A stretch of 29,829 bases of DNA from JBKQHQ01 sp052148715 (GTDB taxonomy: Bacteria > Pseudomonadota > Alphaproteobacteria > Rhizobiales > Xanthobacteraceae). The position numbers and the translations under genes were made by a program. Shown here piece after piece: positions 5,547 through 17,500 of the stretch; the first letter of the stretch is position 1; each line of letters begins with the position of its first letter. The stretch spans positions 1 to 29,829 of the forward strand of contig JBKQHQ010000103.1 in the NCBI GenBank assembly GCA_052148715.1, read 5' to 3'. The notes under the pieces were generated by a model. It saw nothing but the letters and a program-made list of their open reading frames with translations, was not told the origin of the DNA and searched no databases.

Positions 5547-8500
5547 ATGGGTTCCCAGTTTGCTTCGACGCGCATTTCATCGCGAGCCCTTTTAAACTTG
5601 GGCCCGCAGGTTCGGCGGTGGCGACCGTCAGTGGCGACTGCGCGAGTCCTGTCCCGTTTTCTCACGAGCGCCGCGTTCCGGCTCGTTGCGGCGGTCGCCA
5701 TTTCGGCGGGCGCGCTGCTCTTGCAGTCCTCGACGACCGCGTTGGCGCAATGTTCGCAAAGCGGCACGACAGAAAATTGTGGCGGCGCCTTGCCGGGTTC
5801 GATTCAATACACCGCTCCGCCGATCAATACGCTCAATGTCGGCTCGCCCAATGCCGCCAGCGCCACGAACGGTACGCAAGACATCCAGTTGACGGGCACG
5901 GGCGCGTCGCCTGGTACTGGCACGGCTGGAACCGGGATGTTTTCATGCTCGATCTCCGGCACCCAAACTGGTGGCACTGGCGGTTCTTGTAACATTAACA
6001 ATGCCGTTTCGCCGCCGACTTGCACGTCGACTAACGGCTCCGGCGGCAGCTCAAACAACACGGCGACGTGCGTCGGGGTACAGACGTCACCACCCGCAAA
6101 CGGTCCCTCCGGGAATAGCGGCCCGACGGTCACGATCAACGCCAATACCAACGGGAACACAGTCGGCCCAAATGGCAGTGGCATTGCGGTCCTGGCCTCC
6201 TCGACGGGGTCGAACGGCGGCAACGGCGGCCACTCCGTATTTAGCAGCGGCGGCACCGGGTCCCCCGGCGCCGACGGCGGAGCCGCAGCGGTCAGTTTCA
6301 CGGGCGTGATTACGAACAGCGCCGGCGGGATCCTCGCGCAGAGTACGGGCGGCACTGGCGGCAGCGGCGGCGGTAGCACCTTTGCCAGCGGCGGCTCAGG
6401 GGGCCTGGGCGGTTTTGGCCAGGGGGCGACGGCGAGCTTCAACGGCGGCACGATCACCACGTCAGGGAACGGCAACGTCGGCGTTACGGCGATCAGTCAA
6501 GGCGGCGCGAGTGGGGGCGGCGGCAATGGCGGCATTACTTTCATTTATTCTATCGGCGGCAGCGGAAATACTGCCGGTCAAGGCGGTGCGGCCGAAGTCG
6601 ATACGTCGAAGGGCACGTTTATCTCGACCAGCGGCAACTTCGCCGATGGTATCGCCGTTTATAGCCTCGGCGGCGGCGGCGGCAGCGGCAACGGCGGCTT
6701 CGGCCTGTTCTATTCCGGCGGCGGCAACGGCGGCACCGGGGGCAATGGCGGCACCGCAACCGTCAACGCCGCCGGCACCATAGCGACCATAGGTCAATCC
6801 GCGAACGGCATCGTCGCCCAGTCGATCGGCGGCGGCGGCGGCACCGCACAAAGCGTCGCAAGCGCTTTCTCGTTCGGGGGCAATGGCTCTGCGGGCGGCT
6901 TCGGCGGCACGGTCAATGTGAGCAATTCTGGAGGGATCACGACCCAGGGCTCCAGCGCCAACGCCATCGAGGCGCAGTCGATCGGCGGCTTCGGCGGCAA
7001 TGGCGCCAATTCCGGCGGTCTCTTCACCATGGGGGGCAATGGCTCGAACACGACGCCAGGCGGCACGGTCAACGTGACGAACGAAGGCTCTCTCCAGACC
7101 TATTCATCGCAGGCGAATGGCATTCTCGCCCAATCCATCGGCGGCGGCGGCGGCAATGGCGGCACGTCGGGCGGCTGGTTCTCATTTGGCGGAACCGGCG
7201 GCGCCGGCGGCACCGGGGGCAACGTCACGGTTATCAATGGCGGCAACATCACAACCGGCAGCCTCGGTGGTACCGCTTACACGGGTAATTTCGGCGCCGG
7301 CGTTTCGGCGTCGCCTGGCATTCTCGCGCAGTCGATCGGCGGCGGCGGCGGCAACGGCGGCGGCTCGGTGGGGGTGGGTGTAGGCGTCGCCATGGCGTTC
7401 GGGGGCTCGGGCGGGTCGGGGGGCGACAGCGGGAGTGTAAGCGTCCTGCGCGACAATTGCACGACGACCTGTGTTGGTATCAACCCCACGGCGGCGAGCG
7501 CTTATAACATCACCACTTACGGCGATACCTCCTCGGCCATCATTGCGCAAGCGATCGGCGGCGGCGGCGGCAACGGCGGTTTCGCCGTCGCCGCTGCGGG
7601 CGGTTCGGTGTTCAGTGCCGCGCTCGGCGTCGGCGGGAGCGGCGGGGCTGGCGGAGCCGGGGGCGCCGTCGAGGTTGACACCAAGGGCAGCTTGACGACC
7701 TACGGCTTGAGTTCCGACGGCATTCTCGCTCAGTCGATTGGCGGCGGTGGTGGCAACGGCGGTTTCAGCGTCGCTGCCAGCGTAAGCTTAGGCGTTTCCG
7801 CCTCGATCGGCCTCGGCGGGTCGGGTGGCGCAGGCAACCACTCATCGAGCGTCACTGTCTCCAGCTTGAGCAACATCACGACTCTGGGCGCGAGCTCCTA
7901 TGGCATTTCCGCCCAGTCGATCGGCGGCGGCGGCGGCAACGGCGGATTCTCGGTGGCCGGCGGCGGCGGCCTGGTCGGAATCGGCGTCGGCGTCGGCGGC
8001 AATGGCGCCACGGGCGGCAACGCGAGTACGGTCAACGTGACCAGCGTCGGCAATATTTCCACTTCGGGGCCCAACTCAGTCGGAATCGCCGCGCAATCGA
8101 TCGGCGGCGGTGGCGGCAATGGCGGATTCTCGATCGGCGCCGCGGCCGGAATGGGCGCAATCGGCGTCGGCGTCGGCGGTGGGGGCAGCGACGGCGGCAA
8201 CGCGAGCACCGCGACCGTCGACAGCTCGGGCTCCGTCATGACAACGGGCAATAATTCCACCGGCATTCTCGCGCAGTCGCTCGGCGGCGGCGGCGGCAAT
8301 GGCGGATTTGCGGCGTCTGCCACGATCGCCATGACCGGCGCGGCGTCGGTTGCCGTCGGCGGCCAAGGCGCTAGCGGCGGTCACGCGGACATGGCGTCTG
8401 TTTACGCCGATGGCGGCGGCCAATCTCTGACCGTCATATCTCCCGTTACAAGTGTAAATTACGGCAGCGGCTGGACGCTGGTGACGGAGGGCAAAGGTTC

Positions 8501-11500
8501 AGCGGGCATCGAGGCGCAGTCGATCGGCGGCGGCGGCGGCAACGGCGGCTTTGCCGGCACTTTGGCGCTCTCCGGCAGCGCCAGCATCGGTCTGTCGTTC
8601 GGCGGCGCCGGCGGCACCGGCAGTCAAGCGGGCGCAGCGCTCGTGGAGAGCGGTTACGGCCGGCCCAATGCGAACAACATCATCACCCTCGGAGACAATT
8701 CGGCGGGCATCGTCGTCCAGTCGATCGGCGGCGGCGGCGGCAACGGCGGCTTCGCGGTTTCCTTGAGCGGCGCGCTGGGGCCAATCGGGGCGGCCGCCGC
8801 CACGCTCGGCGGCACCGGCGGCGGCGGCGGCTTCGCGAGTTCGGCGCAGGCCTTCAGCGTCGGCAACATCACGACGGTTGGCAATGTCGCGGACGGCATT
8901 CTCGTCCAGTCGATCGGCGGCGGCGGCGGCAACGGGGGTTTCAGCGCTGCGATTTCCGCGACGACGGGCGCGGTTGCCGGCGCGGTGGCGGTTGGCGGCG
9001 GCGGCGGAACCGGCAACGACGGCGGCGCCGCGACTCTGAACAGCCAAGGCACGATCATCACGCACGGCGATCAGTCCAACGGCCTGTTCGCGCAATCGAT
9101 CGGCGGCGGCGGCGGCAACGGCGGCTTCGCCGGTTCCGGCTCGCTGGCTCTGACCGGCGGCGTAGCGGTCGGGCTCGGCGGTAGCGGTGCCGGCGCCGGC
9201 AACGGCTCCACCGTGGCCCTGACCAATGTTGGCGACATCACGACCTATGGCAGCCAGTCGAGCGCAATCATCGCGCAATCGATCGGCGGCGGCGGCGGCA
9301 ACGGCGGCTCGACGGTCGGTATCTCTCTTGGCGTTGGGGGCAGCGCCTCGGTAGCGCTCGGCGGCCAAGGCGGCAACGGCGGCAGCTCGATCAACGGGAC
9401 CAATAATGGGATCAACGGGATCGGAAACTACGCTGTCGTCGTCAATTCGACCGGCAATCTGACCACGGGCTTTGGCTCGGCGCCGGGCTCGTTCGGCAAC
9501 AATGCCTATGGCATTTTCGCCCAGTCGCTCGGCGGCGGCGGCGGCAATGGCGGCTTCGCCGGCACGCTCTCGGCCGGCGGCGCGGTCGGCGTCGGCGTTT
9601 CGCTCGGCGGGTCCGGGTCCGGCGGCGGTTCGGCTGGCGCCGTCCAGGTCACCAGCGCGGGCAATATTCAGACCGTGTTCGACAATTCCAGCGGCATCCT
9701 CGCGCAATCGATCGGCGGCGGCGGCGGCAACGGCGGCTTCGCCGTGTCCGTAGCGGCTTCCGCCTCGATCGAGGATGTTGGCGCCGCGGCGGCGGTTTCG
9801 GTGGGCGGCAAGGGCGGCACGGCCGGGAATGCGTCTGACGTCAATGTGACGAGCACCGGGACGGTCTTGACATATGGCTTCAGCTCGAACGGCATCGCCG
9901 CGCAGTCGATCGGCGGCGGCGGCGGCAACGGCGGCTTCAGCGTCGCGGCCGGCGCTTCGCTCGGCGAGGCCGGCATCGGCGTCGCGGTCGGCGGCGGCGG
10001 CAACGGCGGTGGCTCGGCTGGCGCGGCGAACGTCTTCAGCTACGGCGTAGCCTTTCAAGTGACGCCGACCGTCGGCGTCACGACGATCGAGACCAACGGC
10101 GCACAATCGAACGGCATTCTCGCGCAGTCGATCGGCGGCGGCGGCGGCAACGGCGGCTTCGCGATCGGCGTGGGCGCGGCGGCGAACGGCGCCGGCATCG
10201 GCGTGGGGCTCGGCGGCACGGACTCGGGCGGCGGCTCAGCGGGGACCGTCAGCGTCACGAGCTACAACAACATCCTGACGCTAGGCTCCGGGTCGAACGG
10301 GATCGAGGCGCAATCGGTCGGCGGCGGCGGCGGCAACGGCGGCTTCGCTGCCTCGCTCGGCGTCGGGCAATATGGCGCGCTCGCACTGTCGCTCGCCGGC
10401 AACGGCGGGCTCGGCAGTGACGGCAAAGCGGTGACGGTCAACAGCTTCGGCACGATCAACACTCAAGGTAGCCAATCCAACGGAATATTCGCGCAATCGG
10501 CGGGCGGGGGCGGCGGCAACGGCGGCTTGGCGATCTCCGTGGCTGGCTCCGAATATGCGTCGCTTGCCCTGTCGTTCGGCGGCAGTGGCGGGACCGGTGG
10601 GGTGGGCGGGGCGGTCACCGTCACTTCCACGGGCGCCATCACGACGATATCGGATCAATCGAACGGCATCTTCGCCCAGTCCCTGGGCGGCGGCGGCGGC
10701 AATGGCGGGATTGCGATTTCCGGAACGCTGACGACGGAATCGACGGCTGGCAGTGTATCCCTTGCGATGGGCGGCTCGGGCGGCTCGGGCGGGACATCGG
10801 GCGCCGTGACGGTCGGCAGCACCGGCAATATCGTAACTTCAGGCAACAGTTCCGATGGCATTCTCGCCCAGTCGATCGGCGGCGGCGGCGGCAATGGCGG
10901 AATCAGCGGCGCGCTCAACCTGGCGAACGGCGGCGCGGCTTTCACCAACAGCCTGGGCGGCGCCGGCGGTTCCGGCAACGCGGCCGGCGCGGTGAGTGTA
11001 ACCAGCACGGGCAACATCACCACCGGCTCCGCCTGCGGTACTAACCCCTTCTGCACCGGCAACGCCAATTCGGCCGGCATATTCGCGCAGTCGGTGGGCG
11101 GCGGTGGCGGCAACGGCGGCTTCTCGCTCACTTTGGCGGCCAGCTACGGCGGGACGTTCGGGTCGCCGGTGCCGGCGCCCAAGAGCGTGGGCGGCAATGG
11201 TGGCAGCGCGGGGACTGGAGGCACCGTTACGGTCACCAGCAGTGGAACGATATACACGACGGGTGCGCTATCGGACGGCATCTTCGCGCAGTCGGTGGGC
11301 GGCGGCGGCGGCAACGGCGGCTTCTCGATCGGGGCGAACCTGTCCTACAAAGGCGGCACCGACGTCAATTCCATCGGCGGCAATGGTGGCTCCGGCAACA
11401 CCGCCAGCCAGGTCTCTGTGACGGCAAACGCAACGGCGGCGTCGTCGGTCCCTGGCTATTCGGTGGTGACGAACGGAGACAATTCCGTCGGCATCTTGGC

Positions 11501-14500
11501 GCAGTCGATCGGCGGCGGCGGCGGCGAGGGCGGCTTCAGCATCGCGGGCAGCTTCAGCGCGGGCGGCAACTCCAACGCCAATGCAGTAGGCGGCTCGGGT
11601 GGGATCGGCGGCAACTCGCTGAACTTGGGCACGGCCGGTAACCCGGGCTATGTGCCGGCCGTTGCGGTCACCGACACCGGCAGCATCTTTACCTCCGGGC
11701 GCAATTCCAGCGCCATCGAGGCGCAGTCGATCGGCGGCGGCGGCGGCGACGGTGGGTTCTCGATCGGCCTCTCCGGCACGGCTAACAACAACAGCACATC
11801 CAAGCTGCAGACCATCGGCGGCAACGGCGGCGCGGCCGGCAACGGCGGCGACGTCGTCGTGATGGCCAATGCGACGGCGAATTCCACCGCTTCGATCACG
11901 ACGACGGGTGACCTGTCGTACGGCGTTCTCGCGCAGTCGATCGGCGGCGGCGGCGGCAACGGCGGCTTCGCTATCGCCGGCTCGCTGTCGACCGGCGGCG
12001 GCGCGGCAGCGAATGCCACCGGCGGCAACGGCGCCGGCGGCGGGAATGCCGGTCTCGTGACGGTCACCATGGGCGGATCGATCACGACGGGGACGGCGAC
12101 CTTTGTTAGCAATGTCTTCCAGAGCTCAACTAGCGGCGAAGGCTCGGTCGGGATTCTCGCCCAGTCGATCGGCGGCGGCGGCGGCAGCGGCGGCTTCTCG
12201 GGCGGCCTCGCACTCGGACTGAGCGGCGATTCAACGACCAACACGACCGGCGGCACGGGCGGAGTTGGCGGCACCGGCAATAACGTGGCCGTCACCACGC
12301 TGGCCGGCGCCTCGATCATCACCTATGGCGACAACGCGTCCGGCATTCTGGCGCAATCGGTCGGCGGTGGCGGCGGCAACGGCGGCTTCTCGATCGGTGC
12401 GGCATTCAGCAATTCGAAAGGCAACAGCGCGGTCAATACGGTCGGCGGCGCCGCCGGCAACGGGGCCACCGGCGCGGACGTCACCGTTACAAACGTTGCC
12501 ACGATCACGACCTTTGGCATTCTTTCCAACGGCATTGTCGCGCAGTCGATCGGCGGCGGCGGCGGCAATGGCGGGTTCGCCATCTCGGGTTCGCTATCGT
12601 TGGGGGGCAACGCAGCGTCGAACGCAACGGGTGGTCAGGGCGGCGCCGGCGAGAACGCCGGAACGGTGACGGTGGTCAACTCGGGTGCGATCCAAGTCAA
12701 TCAAATGGGAACGATTGGCATCCTCGCCCAGTCGCTCGGCGGCGGCGGCGGCAACGGCGGCTTTGCCGGCGGTTTGACATTCAGCAACAGCAGCAACGCG
12801 GTGACCAACGCAGTCGGCGGCGCCGGGGCGCTCGCCGGCAATGGAAGCGCGGTGAGCGTCACCAACAGCGCCGCCATTACCGCCAATGGCGATCAGGGCA
12901 TCGGAATTTTGGCGCAATCGGTCGGCGGCGGGGGCGGCAATGGCGGCTTTTCAGTCAGCGCAGCGGGGTCGTCGCAAGCGAATGGAGCGGTTCAAGGCGT
13001 TGGTGGAAATGGCGGCGCCGCCGGAAATGCCGACAATGTTACGGTGATCAACAATGCCGGGGGCGTCATCCAGACAAACGGCGCCATGGCCTACGGCATC
13101 CTCGCGCAGTCGATCGGCGGCGGCGGCGGCAATGGGGGCTTCTCGGTCGGTGGCAGCTTGAGCCTGAACGGAAACGCTAACTCCACCGTCGGCGGTGGAT
13201 CCGGCGGCGCCGGTGGCGACGCCGGATCTCTGGTCCAAGTGCAAAACTTCAGCGCTGTCATCACGAATGGTGCAGGGTCGATCGGGATTGCGGCGCAGTC
13301 GATTGGCGGGGGCGGCGGCAACGGCGGCTTTGCTGGTGGTTTATCCTTCAGCAATAGCGGCATGGCAGTGACCAACGCGGTCGGCGGTCAGGGCTTGGGC
13401 GGCGGAAATGGTGGCGTTGTCAGCGTCACCAACAGCGGTTTTGTCGTGGCCAATGGCGCTCAAAGCATAGGCATCTTGGCGCAATCGATTGGCGGCGGCG
13501 GCGGCAATGGCGGCTTCTCGATCAGTGCCGCCGGCGCGTCTCAAGGGAGTGCAATGGTTCAAGGCGTTGGCGGCGGCGGCGGCGCTGGGGGAACAGCGGA
13601 CAACGTTACGGTGATCAACAATGCCGGGGGTATGATCCAGACAAACGGCGCCATGTCCTACGGCATCCTCGCGCAGTCGATCGGCGGCGGCGGCGGCAAC
13701 GGCGGCTTCTCGATCGGCGGCAGCTTGAGCCTGAGCGGCAACGCTAACTCCACCGTTGGCGGCGGCACCGGAGGCGCCGGTGGCGACGCGGGATCGCTAG
13801 TCCACGTACAAAACTTCGGCACCATCGTCACGACTGGCGTCAGCTCGATCGGCATCGTGGCCCAATCGATCGGCGGTGGCGGCGGGACCGGCGGGTTCGC
13901 CGGGTCGATCGGCATCGGCGCGAGCAACACGGTGAGCAACGCCGTTGGCGGGGCAGGAGGTAACGGCGGGGCGGGTCGGGACGTTGAGGTCGACAACTTT
14001 GGTCTCATCGAAACGACCAAAGCGAATTCCATCGGCATATTGGCGCAGTCGATCGGCGGCGGCGGCGGCAACGGGGGATACAGCGGCTCCCTCAACATAA
14101 ACGGAAGCAACGTGCAAAATGCCGTCGGCGGCACCGGCGGCACCGGCGGCGCCGGTGGCAACGTCACCGTGACCAGCACCGGCACAATCATGACGACTGG
14201 CGACAATTCGATTGCCGTGCTCGCGCAGTCGATTGGCGGCGGCGGCGGCAACGGCGGATTCACGCTGACAGCGGCCACCGGAACCGCCAGCAGCTCGACC
14301 TTCGATGTCGGCGGCGCCTCGAATGGAACCGGCGGCGCGATGGGCACCGTCATCGTCAACATCAGCGGCGGCACGACCATCACCAACGGTGCGTTGGCCT
14401 ACGGTCTGCTGGCGCAGTCGATTGGCGGCGGCGGCGGCAACGGTGGCATCGTTATCCCCGATCCGCTCACGGTCGGCTCGGGCGGCGTCACCATCCGAGT

Positions 14501-17500
14501 CGGCGCGACCGGGGGAATCTCCGGCGACGGAAACGTGATGAACTCAATATACAACAATCCGGTGACGACGACGGGCGCGGGTGCGGCCGGCCTCGTTGCG
14601 CAATCCATCGGCGGCGGCGGCGGCGTTAATGGGTTGACCGGAGACGTCGTCATCGCCAGCCCTCTGGCAGTCCTGAACAACCTCGCCGGGGGCTCGAGCA
14701 CGCTCAGTGGCAAAGGCCAGACCGTGACTTTCTCGAGTGCTGGCAGCGTAACAACGAGCGGCGACAACGCCATCGGAGTCCTCGTCCAGTCGATCGGCGG
14801 CGGCGGCGGCTTGGCCACGTATACGCTCAACCAGGTGACAGGCAGCCCGCTCGGTATCGTCGAGACCGCTGGCGGGTCGGCGGGTGCGGCCGGCGCCGGC
14901 GGCGCCCTGCTTGTGGGGGAATTTGTTGGCAGCGTTCCGGGGGCTGTGAAAACCACAGGTGTGTTGGCGCAGGGCATGCTGCTGCAGTCGATCGGCGGCG
15001 GAGGCGGATATGCCGGCTTCACGGCAACCTCTGGAGTGGCGGTTGGTGGCAACGGCATTGCGCTCACGGCGGGAGGGCTTGGCGGTCCAGGCGGCGATGG
15101 AAACAACATTTTGCTTACCTCCTCGGCCTCGATCACGACGACGAATACCGGCGCATTGGGACTGATTGCGCAATCAATCGGCGGCGGCGGCGGGTTCGTC
15201 GGCATCGTCGGCGCCTCCGGCTCCGGCAGCGTCACGCTTGGTGCGGCGGGGGGTGCCTCTGGCAATGGCGGGATCGTCATGCTGAGCAGCACCGGCGCCA
15301 TTTCGACCTCGGCCGACGGCGCCCACGCAATCCTGGCGCAATCAATCGGCGGCGGCGGCGGGTTCGTTGAAGCGCTGGCCTCCAACGGCACGTCGCTCAA
15401 TCTGCCGGTGAGCGCTGGCGTGGGCGGTGGTGGCGGTAGCGGTGGGCAGGTCAATGTAACAAGCACCGGCGTGATCACCACGACCGGGGCGGGTGCCTTC
15501 GGCATCATCGCTCAATCGGTGGGCGGAGGCGGCGGCGTGGTCGGCGGCGGCACCTTTGCGACCTCGGTCGCTACGACCGGACCATTCGCCGGGGCCGTCG
15601 GCGGAACGGGCACCGCAGGCAAGGTCAACGTGATGACGTCGGCCGATATCTTGACGACGGGACTGAATTCGACCGGCATTTTCGCCCAAAGCGTCGGGAA
15701 CGGCGGATTGGGGGACAACATCACCATTAACGTGCAGTCGGGGGTCGTCCTCGGCGGCGCTGGTTTCGGCCACGCGGTCTGGCTGGACGGTGGGTTCAAC
15801 AACACACTCACCAATTCCGGCGTTCTGACAACGGTCTCGGGTGTCCTTGGCATGACCATCCTGGGCGGTGCGGGCGCCGATTCGGTCATCAACAACAATC
15901 TGATCATCGGATCGGTCGATCTGGGCGGCGGTGCCAATTCATTCGACAATAAGCCGACCGGCACATTCGACTCCGGGCCGATCGCTTACATCGGCCCCGG
16001 GAATCTGCTGACCAACGAAGGGCTGATGTCGCCGGGCGCCTACCTCAACGTGCTCACCACGAACGTGACCGGCAATTTCCTGCAGACCGCCACCGGCACT
16101 TACGGGCTCGATCTCGAATTCCTCAACCAAACGTCAGATCGCATCAACATCACCGGCACCGCTAGTGTAACTGGCACGGTCAACATCAACATCATGGATC
16201 CTGGACTGGCAGTGCCGGGAAACCACGAAGTTACGATCTTGTCGGCGGCGGGCGGCGTCACCAACCACGCAGGTCTCACACCAACCTTCGTTCCGACCGC
16301 AGTGGCGCAATACACCCTCACTTACCCGAACCCGAACGACATTGACCTCAACTACAACATCAACTTCTCGCCGGCCGGCCTGACCGTTAACGAGCATTCG
16401 GTCGGAAGCGCGATAAATGCTATCCAATTGGCACGTAGCTCGCCGAACTTTGTGCCGATTGCGGCGGCGTTATTCTACCAACCGGATGTGGCGTCCTTGG
16501 GTCGGGTCTACGACTCGCTCTCCGGCGAGGGGACGAGCGGCGTCCAGCAGACCGCCTTCACGGACAATGACCTCTTCATGAACGCTGCCATGCACCAGAC
16601 CGCCTTCTGGCTTTGGGATGAACGCGTTGGGTCGAGCGACCTCGGGCTGCAGGACAATGGCTTGATGAGTTACGCTTCGGCTGCTCCGCAATACCCCGCG
16701 TTCCTCGGGCTCAAGGCGCCGTCATATCAGCCGCGCGAATGGCGGATGTGGGCCGAGGCCTACGGAAGTGGCGGCTCGGTCAACGGCGAATTCCCGCTGG
16801 GCACCGCGCGGCTCAACTACGCCGGCGGCGGGCTCGCGGCCGGCGGCGATTATCAGGTCAACCCGGCAGTCCTTCTGGGTTTCGCGCTCGGAGGTGGTAC
16901 GTCCGGGTTCAACGTAGCTGACCGCGCCACCAGCGGCAGCTTTGATTCCGGACATGTCGCCCTCTACGGCGCCGCTCGGCAGGGCTCGTTCTATACGACC
17001 GGCATCGTTGGCTACGACTTTTTCGAAAATCGGGAACATCGCTTCGCCGCTATACCGGGCACGAGCGCGCCGATCGTTCCGGTCCCCGGCTTTGCCGAAA
17101 GCCTCAGCGGCCAGTTCTTCAGTCAGTCGCTGAGCGCGCGTCTTGAGACGGGCTGGAGAACCAGATTCGACGCCGTCAACGTGACGCCGTTCGCTGCCCT
17201 TCAGTACGGTCTGCTGGGTTTGAATGGCTATACGGAGACTGCGAACACGGGACCCACCAACATCGGTCTGAGTTTTGCCAATCGAACGGTGAATTCGCTG
17301 CCATTGTCCCTGGGTACGCAACTCGACTCAAAGGTAGTGACTCCCTATGGCATGCCGCTGGCGTTATGGACGCGAGTTGCTTGGGTGCACGAGTTCGAAC
17401 CTTACCGCACGATCAATGCGTCGTTCATCGCGGCTCCTGGGTTCGATTTCATTATTAACGGCGCGATCGCGCCGCGTGACGCCGCCCGGGTGGAAGCCGG

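Noticed and set aside
6328..15720. Regularly spaced repeats resembling a CRISPR array
   Set aside because: They are coding repeats in one frame with unit lengths of about 180-225 bp and no unique 30-40 bp spacers.
5804..15964. Many long minus-strand frames rich in PPLPPPPPIDCA, and Ala/Arg-rich frames such as 8499-10106
   Set aside because: They are exact antisense shadows of the GGC-rich AQSIGGGGGNGG repeats; their repeat unit mirrors the sense codons and they lack ribosome sites.
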